Assembly (NCBI RefSeq): GCF_910577345.1
Contig: NZ_CAJTMT010000010.1
Location: 1 to 64,000 of the forward strand
DNA from: an uncultured Duncaniella sp.
GTDB lineage: Bacteria > Bacteroidota > Bacteroidia > Bacteroidales > Muribaculaceae
Reading direction: 5' to 3'
Length of the DNA: 64,000 nt
In this document: positions 43,770 to 53,700 of the stretch, in pieces
Layout: the number at the start of each line of letters is the position of its first letter
Position numbering within the stretch: position 1 is the first letter of the stretch
The notes under the pieces: model-generated
Database searches by the model: none
Told to the model about the DNA's origin: nothing
The model's input: only the letters and a program-made list of their open reading frames with translations
Position numbers and translations under genes: made by a program

Positions 43770-46574
43770 ATGTCGTTCTTTAGCAGACTATTTAAATCGA
43801 TAAAACGGCAGAGCCGGGGTGAGATAGATTCATCCGGGAGTGCCGATATTGATGCCTTTGAAAATAGATATGGCAGTCTGTTGGCAATAGATGATTTTAT
43901 TTCCAGAAAAGACTGTAAAGAGATAATTGAAGATTACTTTGGTTTATATGAGCGGCTGAATACTCTTAAAGATTCGAACACATTAGAGTATTATTGTAGG
44001 GATAATGGTCTTAAATTCGATCGCGTATTGTCTTTTTTGTCCAAATATTCAGATTTGAAACAAACAGAAGGCTCTATTAAAATTCGGGAGCATAATGATG
44101 CGTTTGTTGAGCGCCATTTAAATTCTGAGAAATCATATTTGGATAATATTTTGTCGGAAATAGACAGAAATATAAAACTGGATGATGAACAGCGTCGGGT
44201 TGTTTTATCGGATGAAGATTATACCCTTGTAATAGCTGGTGCAGGTGCGGGCAAAACGACAACAGTAGCAGCAAAAGTCAAATATTTAGTTGAGAGGAAA
44301 GGTGTAAGACCCGACCAGATATTAGTCATATCATTTACAAATAAAGCCGTAGGAGAATTAAGGGATAAGATAAATAAATCTCTCAAAATAGATTGTCCTG
44401 TAACAACTTTCCATAAAACAGGCTATGCAATTTTGCGTAGGCAGGAAGAGGAACGTAAGATTATTGTTGACCAAGGATTCATGTTTCATGTCATCAATAA
44501 TTATTTGAAGGGTAATATCCTTGAAAATCCTGAACTTGTTGAAAAGTTAATCTTGTTTTTTGGTAGCTATTTCGATGCGCCATTCGAAGGAGATGATTTG
44601 AATAATTTCTTCAACTATATAAAGAAAGCAGATTTTTCTACTTTGCGTGGTAATATGTCGGAGTATGCTGATAAGATAATAGACAGGCGCACGGGAAAAT
44701 GTATAAGTATCACACATGAGACATTGCGCTCTTCCCAAGAAGTGCTTATTGCTAATTTCTTGTATATGAATGGGATTGATTATGAGTATGAGAAGCCATA
44801 TCCGTATCATATCCTGCGTTCGCACAAACCATATACTCCTGATTTTACAATAGTACAGGGTGAGAAAGTTGCCTATGTCGAACATTTCGGTATTACTCAG
44901 GATGGAAAGAACAATCGTTATCCTCCGGAGCAACTGGAACGCTACAGAAATGCTGTCAATGACAAAGTCAAATTGCATCGTGAACACAAGACAGATTTGA
45001 TATATACTTTCTCTGCTTACAACGACGGCAGGGATTTGTTGTCACATTTTCAAGAAGAATTGATAAAACATGGATTTAAATTATGTCCTCGTCCATCTCG
45101 GGAGGTGTTTGACAAAATTGTCTCGACTGAAGAAAACAAGTACATAATTAAATTGGTGAAGCTGATCTGTACGTTTATTCAGAATTTTAAGACCAATGGT
45201 TATTCTTTGGATGACTTATATCGTTTTCAGGCAACAACCAATAACGAGAGGTCTAAACTATTCCTTACAATTTGCGAGCAATGCTATCATGAATATACAA
45301 AACGGTTGAAAGAGAAGAATGCCATTGATTTTGAGGATATGATTAATGATTCTTCTCGAATATTGCGTGAGGAAGAAATAAAAGGAACAAAATTAGATTT
45401 CAGATATATTATAGTAGATGAGTATCAGGATATTTCCCGGCAAAGATTTAATTTGACGAGGGAGTTGAGTCGATTGTGCGATGCCAAGATTATTGCTGTT
45501 GGTGATGACTGGCAGTCAATCTATGCCTATGCCGGGTCGGATATTACTCTGTTTACAAATTTCAAAGAGATTTTTGGGTATGGAGCTGAGTTGCGCATCA
45601 CGAAAACTTATCGTAATGCGCAGGAAGTGATAGATATAGCCGGTGGCTTTATTCAAAAGAATACCAAACAATTGAGAAAAGCTTTGGTTTCGCCAAAACG
45701 GATAAACAATCCTGTAATTATCGAAACCTATACTGAAGATGTCGATAGAAGCCTTTATCAGGGAAAAGGTGGCAAGTATTTCCTTGTAGGGGAGACTGTC
45801 CAAAGGATAATGAAAGAAATTCTCTCTGAGAACCCAAAATCATCAATCTTATTGCTTGGAAGGTATGGGTTTGATGCTTTTAATTTAACTAAATCTGCTG
45901 ATTTTGTTTATTGGGAAAAGACAGGAAATGTTTCATCAAAAACATTTGCTGATATTGAAATGGAATTTATGACCGTCCATCGAGCCAAGGGATTAGGGTA
46001 TGATAATGTCATACTAATAAATGCCATGGATGCTGTCTATGGTTTCCCTTCCAAGGTAGAGGATGATCCGGTTTTGAAATATGTTCTGAAAGGAGACAAT
46101 GCGATAGAGTATGCAGAAGAGCGCAGGTTGTTTTATGTGGCGCTTACAAGAACAAAGAATAGGGTATATATTGTTACTCCCCAGCAAAGACCTTCGGCTT
46201 TCGTAAGGGAGTTGCTCACAGATTATCCTAATATAATGGTAAGAGGTTGTATTGATGAAATAGAATCGCAACCTCGTGATAAGAAGATTTGTCCAATTTG
46301 TGGTTATCCGCTTCAATTTCGTTATAAGAAAGCTTATGGCCTAAAACTTTGGATATGCACAAATGAACCCGAAATATGTGACTTTATGACTAATAATCTT
46401 CGAGGCGGAGACTTGCAGATTATGAAATGCAATAAATGCCGGGATGGATATTTAGTTGTGAAAGATGCAAAGACAGAACCCTTGCTTGGTTGTACGAATT
46501 ATAAACCGGATAAAACTGGCTGTAATAATTATATGACAAGAGATTATTACTTGAAGTATAGAAGTATGAAATGA
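43770..46574 (+). CDS. UvrD-type helicase with an embedded nuclease-like domain and zinc ribbons
   Basis: 934 residues. Walker A is GAGAGKTTT (157-165), DEYQDISR and GDDWQSIYAYAGSD are motifs II and III, and VALTRTKNRVYIVTP is motif VI, so the ATPase looks active. Between helicase blocks, about residues 320 to 430, sits a PD-(D/E)xK-like segment with Asp358 (YTPDF) and Glu371 (YVEHFG). The C-terminus has two zinc ribbons (CPICGYP... and CNKCRDG...), like topoisomerase tails. The layout resembles DNA helicase IV-type proteins. Composition is visibly AT-rich against flanking genes, suggesting transfer; a DNA-repair or defence role is inference. It overlaps the downstream dipeptidase gene by 4 bases. 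Confidence 0.85.
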   Translation: MSFFSRLFKSIKRQSRGEIDSSGSADIDAFENRYGSLLAIDDFISRKDCKEIIEDYFGLYERLNTLKDSNTLEYYCRDNGLKFDRVLSFLSKYSDLKQTEGSIKIREHNDAFVERHLNSEKSYLDNILSEIDRNIKLDDEQRRVVLSDEDYTLVIAGAGAGKTTTVAAKVKYLVERKGVRPDQILVISFTNKAVGELRDKINKSLKIDCPVTTFHKTGYAILRRQEEERKIIVDQGFMFHVINNYLKGNILENPELVEKLILFFGSYFDAPFEGDDLNNFFNYIKKADFSTLRGNMSEYADKIIDRRTGKCISITHETLRSSQEVLIANFLYMNGIDYEYEKPYPYHILRSHKPYTPDFTIVQGEKVAYVEHFGITQDGKNNRYPPEQLERYRNAVNDKVKLHREHKTDLIYTFSAYNDGRDLLSHFQEELIKHGFKLCPRPSREVFDKIVSTEENKYIIKLVKLICTFIQNFKTNGYSLDDLYRFQATTNNERSKLFLTICEQCYHEYTKRLKEKNAIDFEDMINDSSRILREEEIKGTKLDFRYIIVDEYQDISRQRFNLTRELSRLCDAKIIAVGDDWQSIYAYAGSDITLFTNFKEIFGYGAELRITKTYRNAQEVIDIAGGFIQKNTKQLRKALVSPKRINNPVIIETYTEDVDRSLYQGKGGKYFLVGETVQRIMKEILSENPKSSILLLGRYGFDAFNLTKSADFVYWEKTGNVSSKTFADIEMEFMTVHRAKGLGYDNVILINAMDAVYGFPSKVEDDPVLKYVLKGDNAIEYAEERRLFYVALTRTKNRVYIVTPQQRPSAFVRELLTDYPNIMVRGCIDEIESQPRDKKICPICGYPLQFRYKKAYGLKLWICTNEPEICDFMTNNLRGGDLQIMKCNKCRDGYLVVKDAKTEPLLGCTNYKPDKTGCNNYMTRDYYLKYRSMK

Positions 46575-47257
46575 TGAGAATGAGATGTGTATATAATCTT
46601 TTATTGTTTTATTTGTTGACAGTAACAGTTGTAGGAGATATGTCTGCCCAGGGTTTGAGTGAGCGGTTGGATGAGGCCGGGTTTGTTGCGGTTAATAAGG
46701 TTGATACCACGCTGCAGGTTCGGTTGATGTATGCCGGTGAGGATAATTTCACCGGAGTGAAGCTGTATGAAGATGTGGTTGACGGTTATCTTCATCCAGA
46801 TGCGGCTGCTGCTTTGGTGAAAGCTTCGGCTGAGTTGCATCGTTTGTATCCGACCTACAATCTTCTGATTAAGGATGCTGCCCGTCCGATGAGCGTTCAG
46901 CGCAAGATGTTTGATGCCGTCAAGGGAACTCCTAAGGCGAACTATGTGGCCAATCCTGCAAAGGGTGGGGGCCTTCATAATTACGGCCTTGCGGTAGACA
47001 TCACCATTGTCGATGAGCAAGGAAACGAATTGCCGATGGGCACTCCGGTGGACCATCTGGGCAAGGAAGCCAATATTGATTGGGAGGAACGGATGGTCAG
47101 AGAGGGCATCATATCCGAAACGGAGCGACAGAACCGTCTGTTGCTGCGCCGGGTGATGACTTCTGCCGGTTTCCAGCCTCTCAGGACTGAATGGTGGCAT
47201 TTCAACCTTGTCAGCAAGCGCCGGGCGCAGGCTGCATATCGTCTGCTAAACTTCTGA
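46571..47257 (+). CDS. D-alanyl-D-alanine dipeptidase (VanX/DdpX-like, M15D)
   Basis: 228 residues with a signal peptide (about 1 to 26). The metallopeptidase ligands are seen in GGLHNYGLAVDI (His and Asp, about residues 136 to 142) and EWWHF near 205 (Glu base and His). Periplasmic members cleave D-Ala-D-Ala for cell-wall recycling; this gene has no VanHA partner, so glycopeptide resistance is not indicated. The ATG overlaps the helicase stop by 4 bases. It is a normal-composition gene next to an AT-rich one, so the overlap may reflect an insertion beside it. Confidence 0.88.
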   Translation: MMRMRCVYNLLLFYLLTVTVVGDMSAQGLSERLDEAGFVAVNKVDTTLQVRLMYAGEDNFTGVKLYEDVVDGYLHPDAAAALVKASAELHRLYPTYNLLIKDAARPMSVQRKMFDAVKGTPKANYVANPAKGGGLHNYGLAVDITIVDEQGNELPMGTPVDHLGKEANIDWEERMVREGIISETERQNRLLLRRVMTSAGFQPLRTEWWHFNLVSKRRAQAAYRLLNF

Positions 47258-47338
47258 ATGGGGAATCCGGACCTGAATGCATGATGTATGGGTCGGATTC
47301 ATTGATAATCATTAGTACCATAAAAATTTTCAGTGGAT

Positions 47339-47361
47339 ATAAATGATAATGTATCATTTAT
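47339..47361. repeat. 23-base palindrome
   Basis: ATAAATGATA and TATCATTTAT with an ATG spacer. Looks like a regulator site of the helix-turn-helix dimer type; no gene is obviously controlled by it (nearest plus-strand gene is prfC). Confidence 0.35.
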
Positions 47362-47476
47362 AAAATCAAAATAACAAACATAGTCATAAATAGCCATGCT
47401 CAGCATACTGTTGACGAATGATTTATTGGAATTTATAATACAAAGATAAGAATAACTCCGCTATAAATCAACCGTG

Positions 47477-47538
47477 TTTCGGTTTTTTGAGGTAGTTCAT
47501 TTCGGTTTTTTGAGGTAATTTGTTTCGGTTTTTTGAGG
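47477..47538. repeat. three tandem 16-base repeats at 23-base period
   Basis: TTTCGGTTTTTTGAGG occurs at 47477-47492, 47500-47515 and 47523-47538, each copy perfect. They lie in the 580-base gap before prfC, which otherwise has no coding signal. They may be protein-binding sites or relics of a mobile element. Confidence 0.6.
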
Positions 47539-47837
47539 CTTCTTGTGGAAAGTCCACCGGAAAGCCCCAATCTTTACCCCCCTAAAGATGGCTGTTTGAG
47601 AGAGCCGTCACTGTTAAAACTGGTGGTGTGCAGCCCTGTTAACCGTTTTGTATACTTCAAGCGCAATTTGATTTTATTAAATATATGCTATGGTTATATG
47701 ATAGAATAGTCTGGTTTTCTCGGTGGGCGGTGGTTGATAAGTAAATGATATTGGCGGTTATTTCGCAAATTCTTCGTAATTTTGCAGTCGCTTTTACGAA
47801 TCATCCATCCAATCATTTACGAAAACGACAAGCAGAT

Positions 47838-49415
47838 ATGGCTTTAAAAGACGAAATAGCGCGTCGGCGCACATTTGCAATCATCTCGCACCCTGATGCC
47901 GGTAAGACCACACTGACTGAAAAACTTCTTCTTTTCGGTGGTGCTATCCATGTGGCAGGTGCAGTGAAATCAAACAAAATCAAGAAGACCGCGACCTCCG
48001 ACTGGATGGAGATTGAAAAACAACGCGGTATCTCGGTGGCAACCTCGGTGATGGGTTTTAATTATGGAGATTACAAAATCAACATCCTCGACACTCCCGG
48101 TCACCAGGACTTTGCGGAGGATACCTACCGTACGCTGACTGCCGTTGACAGCGTAATCATCGTTGTCGACGTAGCGAAGGGCGTCGAGCAACAGACCCGC
48201 AAACTGATGGAGGTGTGCCGAATGAGAAATACTCCGGTAATCATCTTTGTCAACAAGCTTGACCGTGAGGGCCGCGACCCGTTCGACATCCTCGACGAGC
48301 TTGAAAGTGAATTGAAAATCAAGGTCCGCCCGTTGTCGTGGCCTATTAATATAGGTGCGAAATTCAAAGGCGTTTACAATATCTTCGAACATTCGCTCGA
48401 TCTGTTCACCCCCGACAAGCAGAGGGTGAGCGAGCGCGTGGAAATCGATTCGGTCGATGACCCCCGTATTGACGAAAATGTCGGAGAAGTCGATGCAGCT
48501 AAGCTCCGTGAGGATCTTGAGCTTATCGAAGGTGTGTATCCCGAATTTGATGTCGAAGAGTATCTTGAAGGACGTGTAGCCCCCGTTTTCTTTGGCTCGG
48601 CCCTCAACACATTCGGTGTGAAGGAGCTGCTCGACTGTTTCGTGCAGATTGCGCCTGCTCCACGTGCGACAAATGCAGAGGAGCGTGAGATCAAACCCGA
48701 CGAGGAAGGATTCTCAGGCTTCGTGTTCAAGATTCATGCGAATATGGACCCCAACCACCGTTCGTGTATCGCCTTCGTTAAGGTTTGCTCCGGCAAATTC
48801 GAGCGCAATGCTCCTTATCGTCACATCCGTTCGGGAAAAACCATGAAATTTGCTGCTCCTACAGCGTTCATGGCTCAGAAGAAAAATATTGTCGACGAGG
48901 CATATCCCGGCGATATTGTCGGTATTCCCGACACCGGCAATTTCAAGATTGGCGACACTCTGACTTCGGGCGAGACACTTCATTTCAAGGGTCTGCCGAG
49001 CTTCTCGCCTGAGATGTTCAAGTATATCGAGAACAGTGACCCGATGAAGGCCAAGCAGCTCGACAAGGGTATACAGCAGCTTATGGACGAGGGCGTTGCG
49101 CAGCTCTTTGTCAACCAGTTCAATGGCCGTAAGATCATCGGTACAGTCGGGCAACTGCAGTTCGAGGTGATTCAATACCGTCTTCTCCACGAATATGGAG
49201 CACAGTGCCGCTGGGAGCCAATCTCGCTCTACAAAGCATGTTGGATTGAAAGCGATGACGCCGAAGCACTTGCAGCCTTCAAGAAACGCAAATTCCAGTT
49301 CATGGCCGTGGACCGTGAAGGTCGCGACGTATTCCTCGCCGACTCAAACTATGTCCTCCAGATGGCCCAGAACGATTTTCCTAAGATCCGCTTCCATTTC
49401 ACCTCGGAATTTTAA
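47838..49415 (+). CDS. prfC: peptide chain release factor 3
   Basis: 525 residues from ATG 47838; a -7 box TAATTTTG near 47776 rules out the earlier frame start at 47745. GTPase motifs: SHPDAGKTTLTE (G1), DTPGHQDF (G3), NKLDREGRD (G4). Domains II and III follow, with KFAAPTAFMAQKK and QLQFEVIQYRL typical of RF3. It recycles release factors after termination in the cytoplasm. Length matches E. coli RF3. Confidence 0.97.
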   Translation: MALKDEIARRRTFAIISHPDAGKTTLTEKLLLFGGAIHVAGAVKSNKIKKTATSDWMEIEKQRGISVATSVMGFNYGDYKINILDTPGHQDFAEDTYRTLTAVDSVIIVVDVAKGVEQQTRKLMEVCRMRNTPVIIFVNKLDREGRDPFDILDELESELKIKVRPLSWPINIGAKFKGVYNIFEHSLDLFTPDKQRVSERVEIDSVDDPRIDENVGEVDAAKLREDLELIEGVYPEFDVEEYLEGRVAPVFFGSALNTFGVKELLDCFVQIAPAPRATNAEEREIKPDEEGFSGFVFKIHANMDPNHRSCIAFVKVCSGKFERNAPYRHIRSGKTMKFAAPTAFMAQKKNIVDEAYPGDIVGIPDTGNFKIGDTLTSGETLHFKGLPSFSPEMFKYIENSDPMKAKQLDKGIQQLMDEGVAQLFVNQFNGRKIIGTVGQLQFEVIQYRLLHEYGAQCRWEPISLYKACWIESDDAEALAAFKKRKFQFMAVDREGRDVFLADSNYVLQMAQNDFPKIRFHFTSEF

Positions 49416-49458
49416 GGTATTTTTAACAAGCGCGGACAGTAACATCCCCACCACACGA

Positions 49459-49493
49459 CCCCTCCACGGTAACTACACAATGCCGTGGAGGGG
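49459..49493 (+). terminator. prfC terminator
   Basis: CCCCTCCACGG (49459-49469) pairs with CCGTGGAGGGG (49483-49493), followed by TTTGGTTT. Confidence 0.8.
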
Positions 49494-49618
49494 TTTGGTT
49501 TATGCGTACGGGGGATTGGATGTCAGCGTGCAGTCATAAAATAATGGCTGAAACTACTGTTGAGCAGTTCCAGCCGTAAGAGATAGGTATGTGCAGTTCA
49601 AAATCTATTCAGCGATTG

Positions 49619-50041
49619 TCATGAAACTGCCAGATATAGTTCTGATCCCATGGATTTAATGCCATTTTTAATAGTGGCCATCACATCTTCTTTAGGTTTC
49701 CATATACCATAAATAAATCTATCAAGTACAGCCTTAGGCATACCGATGTATTTTGCAACTTCGGCTATATCAAGCCAAGGACAGCGTCTGAATATTTCTG
49801 CAACTTCATTATCAGGATTGGGTTCCTGTATTTCCATAAATGATGCCACAGATAAATCTTCGTCCAATGATTGCCAACGTACATATTCTCCGTTGCCCCA
49901 GATATAGAATTGCTGGCGCTCCACATTGTCTGCATCCTTTAAAACCGGGAAGGCCTCAAGAGGGCGACTGAAAATATTACCGGAAACCGAACGCATATAG
50001 ATGCGACCATTATCAAACCATATTTCCTGAATCTTTTCCAT
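49619..50041 (-). CDS. DUF2442-type protein
   Basis: 140 residues from ATG 50041. The N-terminal about 75 residues (IQEIWFDNGRIYMRSVSGNIFSRPLEAFPVLKDAD, then VERQQFYIWGNGEYVRWQSLDEDLSV) match the DUF2442 pattern, and the C-terminal part (AKYIGMPKAVLDRFIYGIWKP) looks like a helix-turn-helix, so the protein could bind DNA as an antitoxin-type partner. The start overlaps the upstream DUF4160 gene by several bases. Function not established. Confidence 0.75.
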   Translation of the reverse strand: MEKIQEIWFDNGRIYMRSVSGNIFSRPLEAFPVLKDADNVERQQFYIWGNGEYVRWQSLDEDLSVASFMEIQEPNPDNEVAEIFRRCPWLDIAEVAKYIGMPKAVLDRFIYGIWKPKEDVMATIKNGIKSMGSELYLAVS

Positions 50042-50043
50042 AA

Positions 50044-50286
50044 TCAACAGTTATATGAGTTATATTTGTTCCATACTTCAACGATTTCTTCGCTAAAATT
50101 GCTCACAAGTGCGAGAATCTTCTTTACTTTTGCAGTCTTGATGCCATCTGATTTGATTATTTTTACTTCAGGATATACCTGTATCTTTGCAAATCCTCCT
50201 TCGGATTCGATATGAACATGAATAGGCTCATGATCGCCAGGGATGATAAAGGCGCGGATTCCGAAAAGGTCGAAAACTGTTGGCAT
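50044..50286 (-). CDS. DUF4160 family protein
   Basis: 80 residues: MPTVFDLFGIRAFIIPGDHEPIHVHIESEGG is the family hallmark (His-x-His-x-His motif). DUF4160 genes commonly pair with DUF2442 in toxin-antitoxin-like modules, with which role unsettled. The stop overlaps the DUF2442 start region. Its promoter is on the minus strand before 50340. Confidence 0.78.
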   Translation of the reverse strand: MPTVFDLFGIRAFIIPGDHEPIHVHIESEGGFAKIQVYPEVKIIKSDGIKTAKVKKILALVSNFSEEIVEVWNKYNSYNC

Positions 50287-50371
50287 TTTTGATTCTTTTA
50301 CTTTGTGGTCAACGACAAAATTACTGAAAAGTAATCAACTTTGCAAATTAACCGGATGCTATTCCCAGTAG

Positions 50372-50707
50372 CCAAGAAAAGCCTGGTCTGGCGGCTATAA
50401 TAGTGGCATTAGGTCTGCAGACCAATTCGTCCCTTTCGCCGAAAAGGTTTCAATTGGTTCAAGCGCTGAACATGAGATAGATAACATTAAAAAGAACCGC
50501 TATGCGTGCTATCGTGCAGTGCACAATTCTGATTCGTCTAAAACCATTATGGCTCAAGCACAAACGTATTTTGTGATGCAAACTCGTAGAGCAGAGAAAG
50601 AGCTTGACGAGTTGACTGAGTATGAAAGCAAAAGGCTCGTGCTACGTAGGGAGAGGCCAATAGGAGAAATTACAGTGGACAATAGGAAGCATTCTTCCAT
50701 AATCTGA
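50372..50707 (+). pseudogene. DinD/BRO-like gene fragment
   Basis: The frame reads YNSGIRSADQFVPFAEKV, then IGSSAEHEIDNIKKNRYACYRAVHNSD and AQTYFVMQTRRAEKE, matching the middle of DNA-damage-inducible protein D. It opens just after a TAG at 50369, with no start before the internal GTG at 50519, and ends after a few unrelated residues; the N-terminal and C-terminal parts of the family are missing. It is a remnant about 85 bases from the DUF4160 gene. Confidence 0.65.
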
Positions 50708-50736
50708 AGGGCGGTATTGTGAAAATTTATTCTGCC

Positions 50737-53700
50737 TCAGGATTCGGCATTGTCTACCGGGTTGTTTGTGCGGTAGTCGGAGGGGGAGAAGCCGGTGAAG
50801 CGTTTGAAGGCTGTCGAGAAGTGGGGTTGGGAGGTGAAGCCGACGCTGTAGGCAATCTGTGAGATGTCGATGTCATTGCGGCGCAGGAGCTCGCAGGCTT
50901 TGCGCAGACGGATGTTGCGGATGAATTCGCTTGGGGTGAGGCCGAAGAGTTCTTTCATCCTGCGGTTGAGGTGGGCACGGCTGAGACCGACTTGCTGACA
51001 GAGTTTCTCGACGTTGAGGTCGGGATCGTCGAGGTGGTCGTTGATTTCCTGCACGATTTTGTCGATAAGCGCCTTGTCGTTTCCTTTCAGGATAGGGGTG
51101 TCGATGTTGCTGTCCTGCTGCTGGATGCCGGAGAATTTTCCTTTGAGACGCAGACGGTTGTCGATGAGGCTGTCTACAAGGGCGAGGAGTTCGTTGATAT
51201 TGAACGGTTTCCCAATGTAACCATCGGCACCTTTGTCCCATCCGGCCATTCGGTCGGCCACGTCGTTTTTCGAGCTGAGGAGGATGACGGGAATATGGTT
51301 TGTCCCGACATTTGATTTCAATGTCTTCAGCAGGTGCAGACCATCCATTTCCGGCATGACTACATCGCTGATTATAAGGTCGGGTGCCGAATTTGTGACA
51401 CTGCGCATCGCTTCCTTTCCGTCGGAGGCTTCGGTGACCTGTCCTGTTGTGGAGAGAACATCGCTGAGATAGGCCCGGATTTCGGGATCGTCATCGACGA
51501 CAAGAATTTTGACGGATGAAGCCTTGCGGGGGCGTTTGGTGTCGGGAATAGATGTGGAGGCAAGTTTTGGCTCAAACTTGATGGCGCGGGAGTGTTCTCC
51601 CTGCGGAACTGCTGCTTCGTGGTGGGCATCTGTAGCCGTGGAGCGGGCTTGACGGTAAGGAATACGGACAGTGAACCGGCTGCCTTTCGTGTCAGTGCGG
51701 TTGGATGCGGAGATTGTTCCGCCGTGGAGCTCGACGAGCTGGCGGCAGAGGTCCAGCCCGATTCCAAATCCAAGAGGCATTTCGCCCTTGTTGAATTTAC
51801 CCTGATAGAAGCGGTCGAAAATCCGGTGGATGTTTTTCTCGTCGAGTCCGATGCCTGTATCAGTGACAGTGATTTCAGCGTAATCGCCGATGGTGGTGTC
51901 GATTCCGGTTGTGACGTTGACATTTATATCTCCGCCGGCAGGTGTATATTTGATGGCGTTGGAGAGGAGATTGACGAGCACCTTGTCGAAATTGTTGCGG
52001 TCAATCCACACATTCAATTGTGTCAAATCAGGCGAGGAGGTAGAGAAACTGAGTTTCTGCCGCTTTTCCTCCGCCTGGGTCTGGAATATTTCAACGAGGT
52101 CGCGTGTGAAACTTATCAGCTCCGTTTCCGAACGTTCGATTTCCATTTTACCCTTGTCAATCTTTCGAATGTCGAGGAGTTGATTGATAAGGGCGAGGAT
52201 GCGGTTGGCATTCCTGTGGATTGCGTTGAGATTTTTGGCTGTCTCGGCATCATGGTCTTTTTTCATGATGCGTTCGAGCGGACCGAGAATCAGTGTGAGC
52301 GGTGAGCGTATTTCGTGGGAAACGTTGATGAAGAATTTGATCTTTTCTTCATTGATGCGTTCGGTATTCTTTTTGCGCAGGACAATGACAGCCAACGTTA
52401 TGAGCACACATATAAGTGCGCAGAAGAAAATTTTGACCGGAAGGGTGAGGTACCACGGCGGAGTGACTGAAATTGTGATGGTCTTGACCTTTGAGAACTC
52501 TCCGTTTTCACCGGCGCGTATCTGCAGATGGACTTTCCCCGACTGGAAATGTGGCAGGGTGATGTAGTTGCTTCCCGGCGAAGTCGAAACCCAGTCGTTG
52601 ACGATTCCCGGGATGCGCCATTGATAAATCAAGTTGTCGGTTGTGCGGAAATCGCGGGTCGACATCCGCAGGGTCAGAGGATTCTCCTTATAGGAGAGAT
52701 TGATGTGCTCATCTCCGGACAGGATTTGTTTGTTTCCGGCCAGTGTGCGGCTCTCGCGCGTCACTTTTTCGCCGTTGAGATAGTAACCCGAAATGTATGT
52801 CTCATAGTCCATCGTCGGAGTTTTCAACGTGCGGGGGTTGAACAATGTCAGGCCGTTGTTGCCACCGAACAGAAGATTGACACCGTCGCCGGCAGTTGCT
52901 GCAGACGCATAGTCGATGTCGGCCATATTGTCGTTGGCGCGGAACACGGTGATGTTTCTCCGGCTGTCAATCCGGTTTATCCCGTCGTGGGTTCCGACCC
53001 ATGCGTTGCCATCTTTGTCAAAGACTATTGACGAGAGCAGGATGTCGGAAAGTCCTTCGTTCGTAGTGAGTCGGGAGTGGGTGAAGTTGTCAGGGTCAAT
53101 GATGAAAAGACCGTAGCTTGTCGCATCCCAGATTTTGCCGTCAGGTCCTTCGGCAATGGCGTTGTGGACACCCTTGTTGAGCTGCGGATATTTTGCACTG
53201 ATGGATGTGAGTTGCTTTGAGTCTACATCATAGACGGCAAGCGCACCGAACATACCGATCCATATTCTCCCGCGCGAATCACACAGGAGCGAAGATGTCC
53301 AACGCAGACTTGAAATGTCGTTATTTTCCTTAAGCTGCTCGGTTGCAAGTGTCGAAGGATTGACTTTCATGACGCCTCGGCCGTGTATTCCGAGATAAAT
53401 GTCGCCGTTTTTGTCCTCTATGACCGGACGGGCTATATAACGTCCGGGGACGTTAAGGATCTGACGCGTTGATAGGGTGACAGGATCCACTTCGTAGAGT
53501 CCGTGGTTGTCCACTCCGATATAGATGCGTTTATGACGAGGAGAATATAGGATTGAACTTATGGCTCCGCCAAAATTCTTTGAGTGTAGCAGTCGGCTGT
53601 ATCTGTCGATGTTGGCCAACCGTCCGTCGTCAATGCCGACCCAGATAGTCTCGTCACCGGGGACGGTGCATACGACTGTAGTTCCGCCGGAATAGTTCGG

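Noticed and set aside
46571..47257. Vancomycin-resistance gene (vanX)
   Set aside because: The dipeptidase has no VanH, VanA/B or VanR/S partners nearby; cell-wall recycling is the simpler reading.
47477..47538. CRISPR array
   Set aside because: Only three copies of a 16-base repeat with 7-base spacers and no cas genes; spacer size is far too short.
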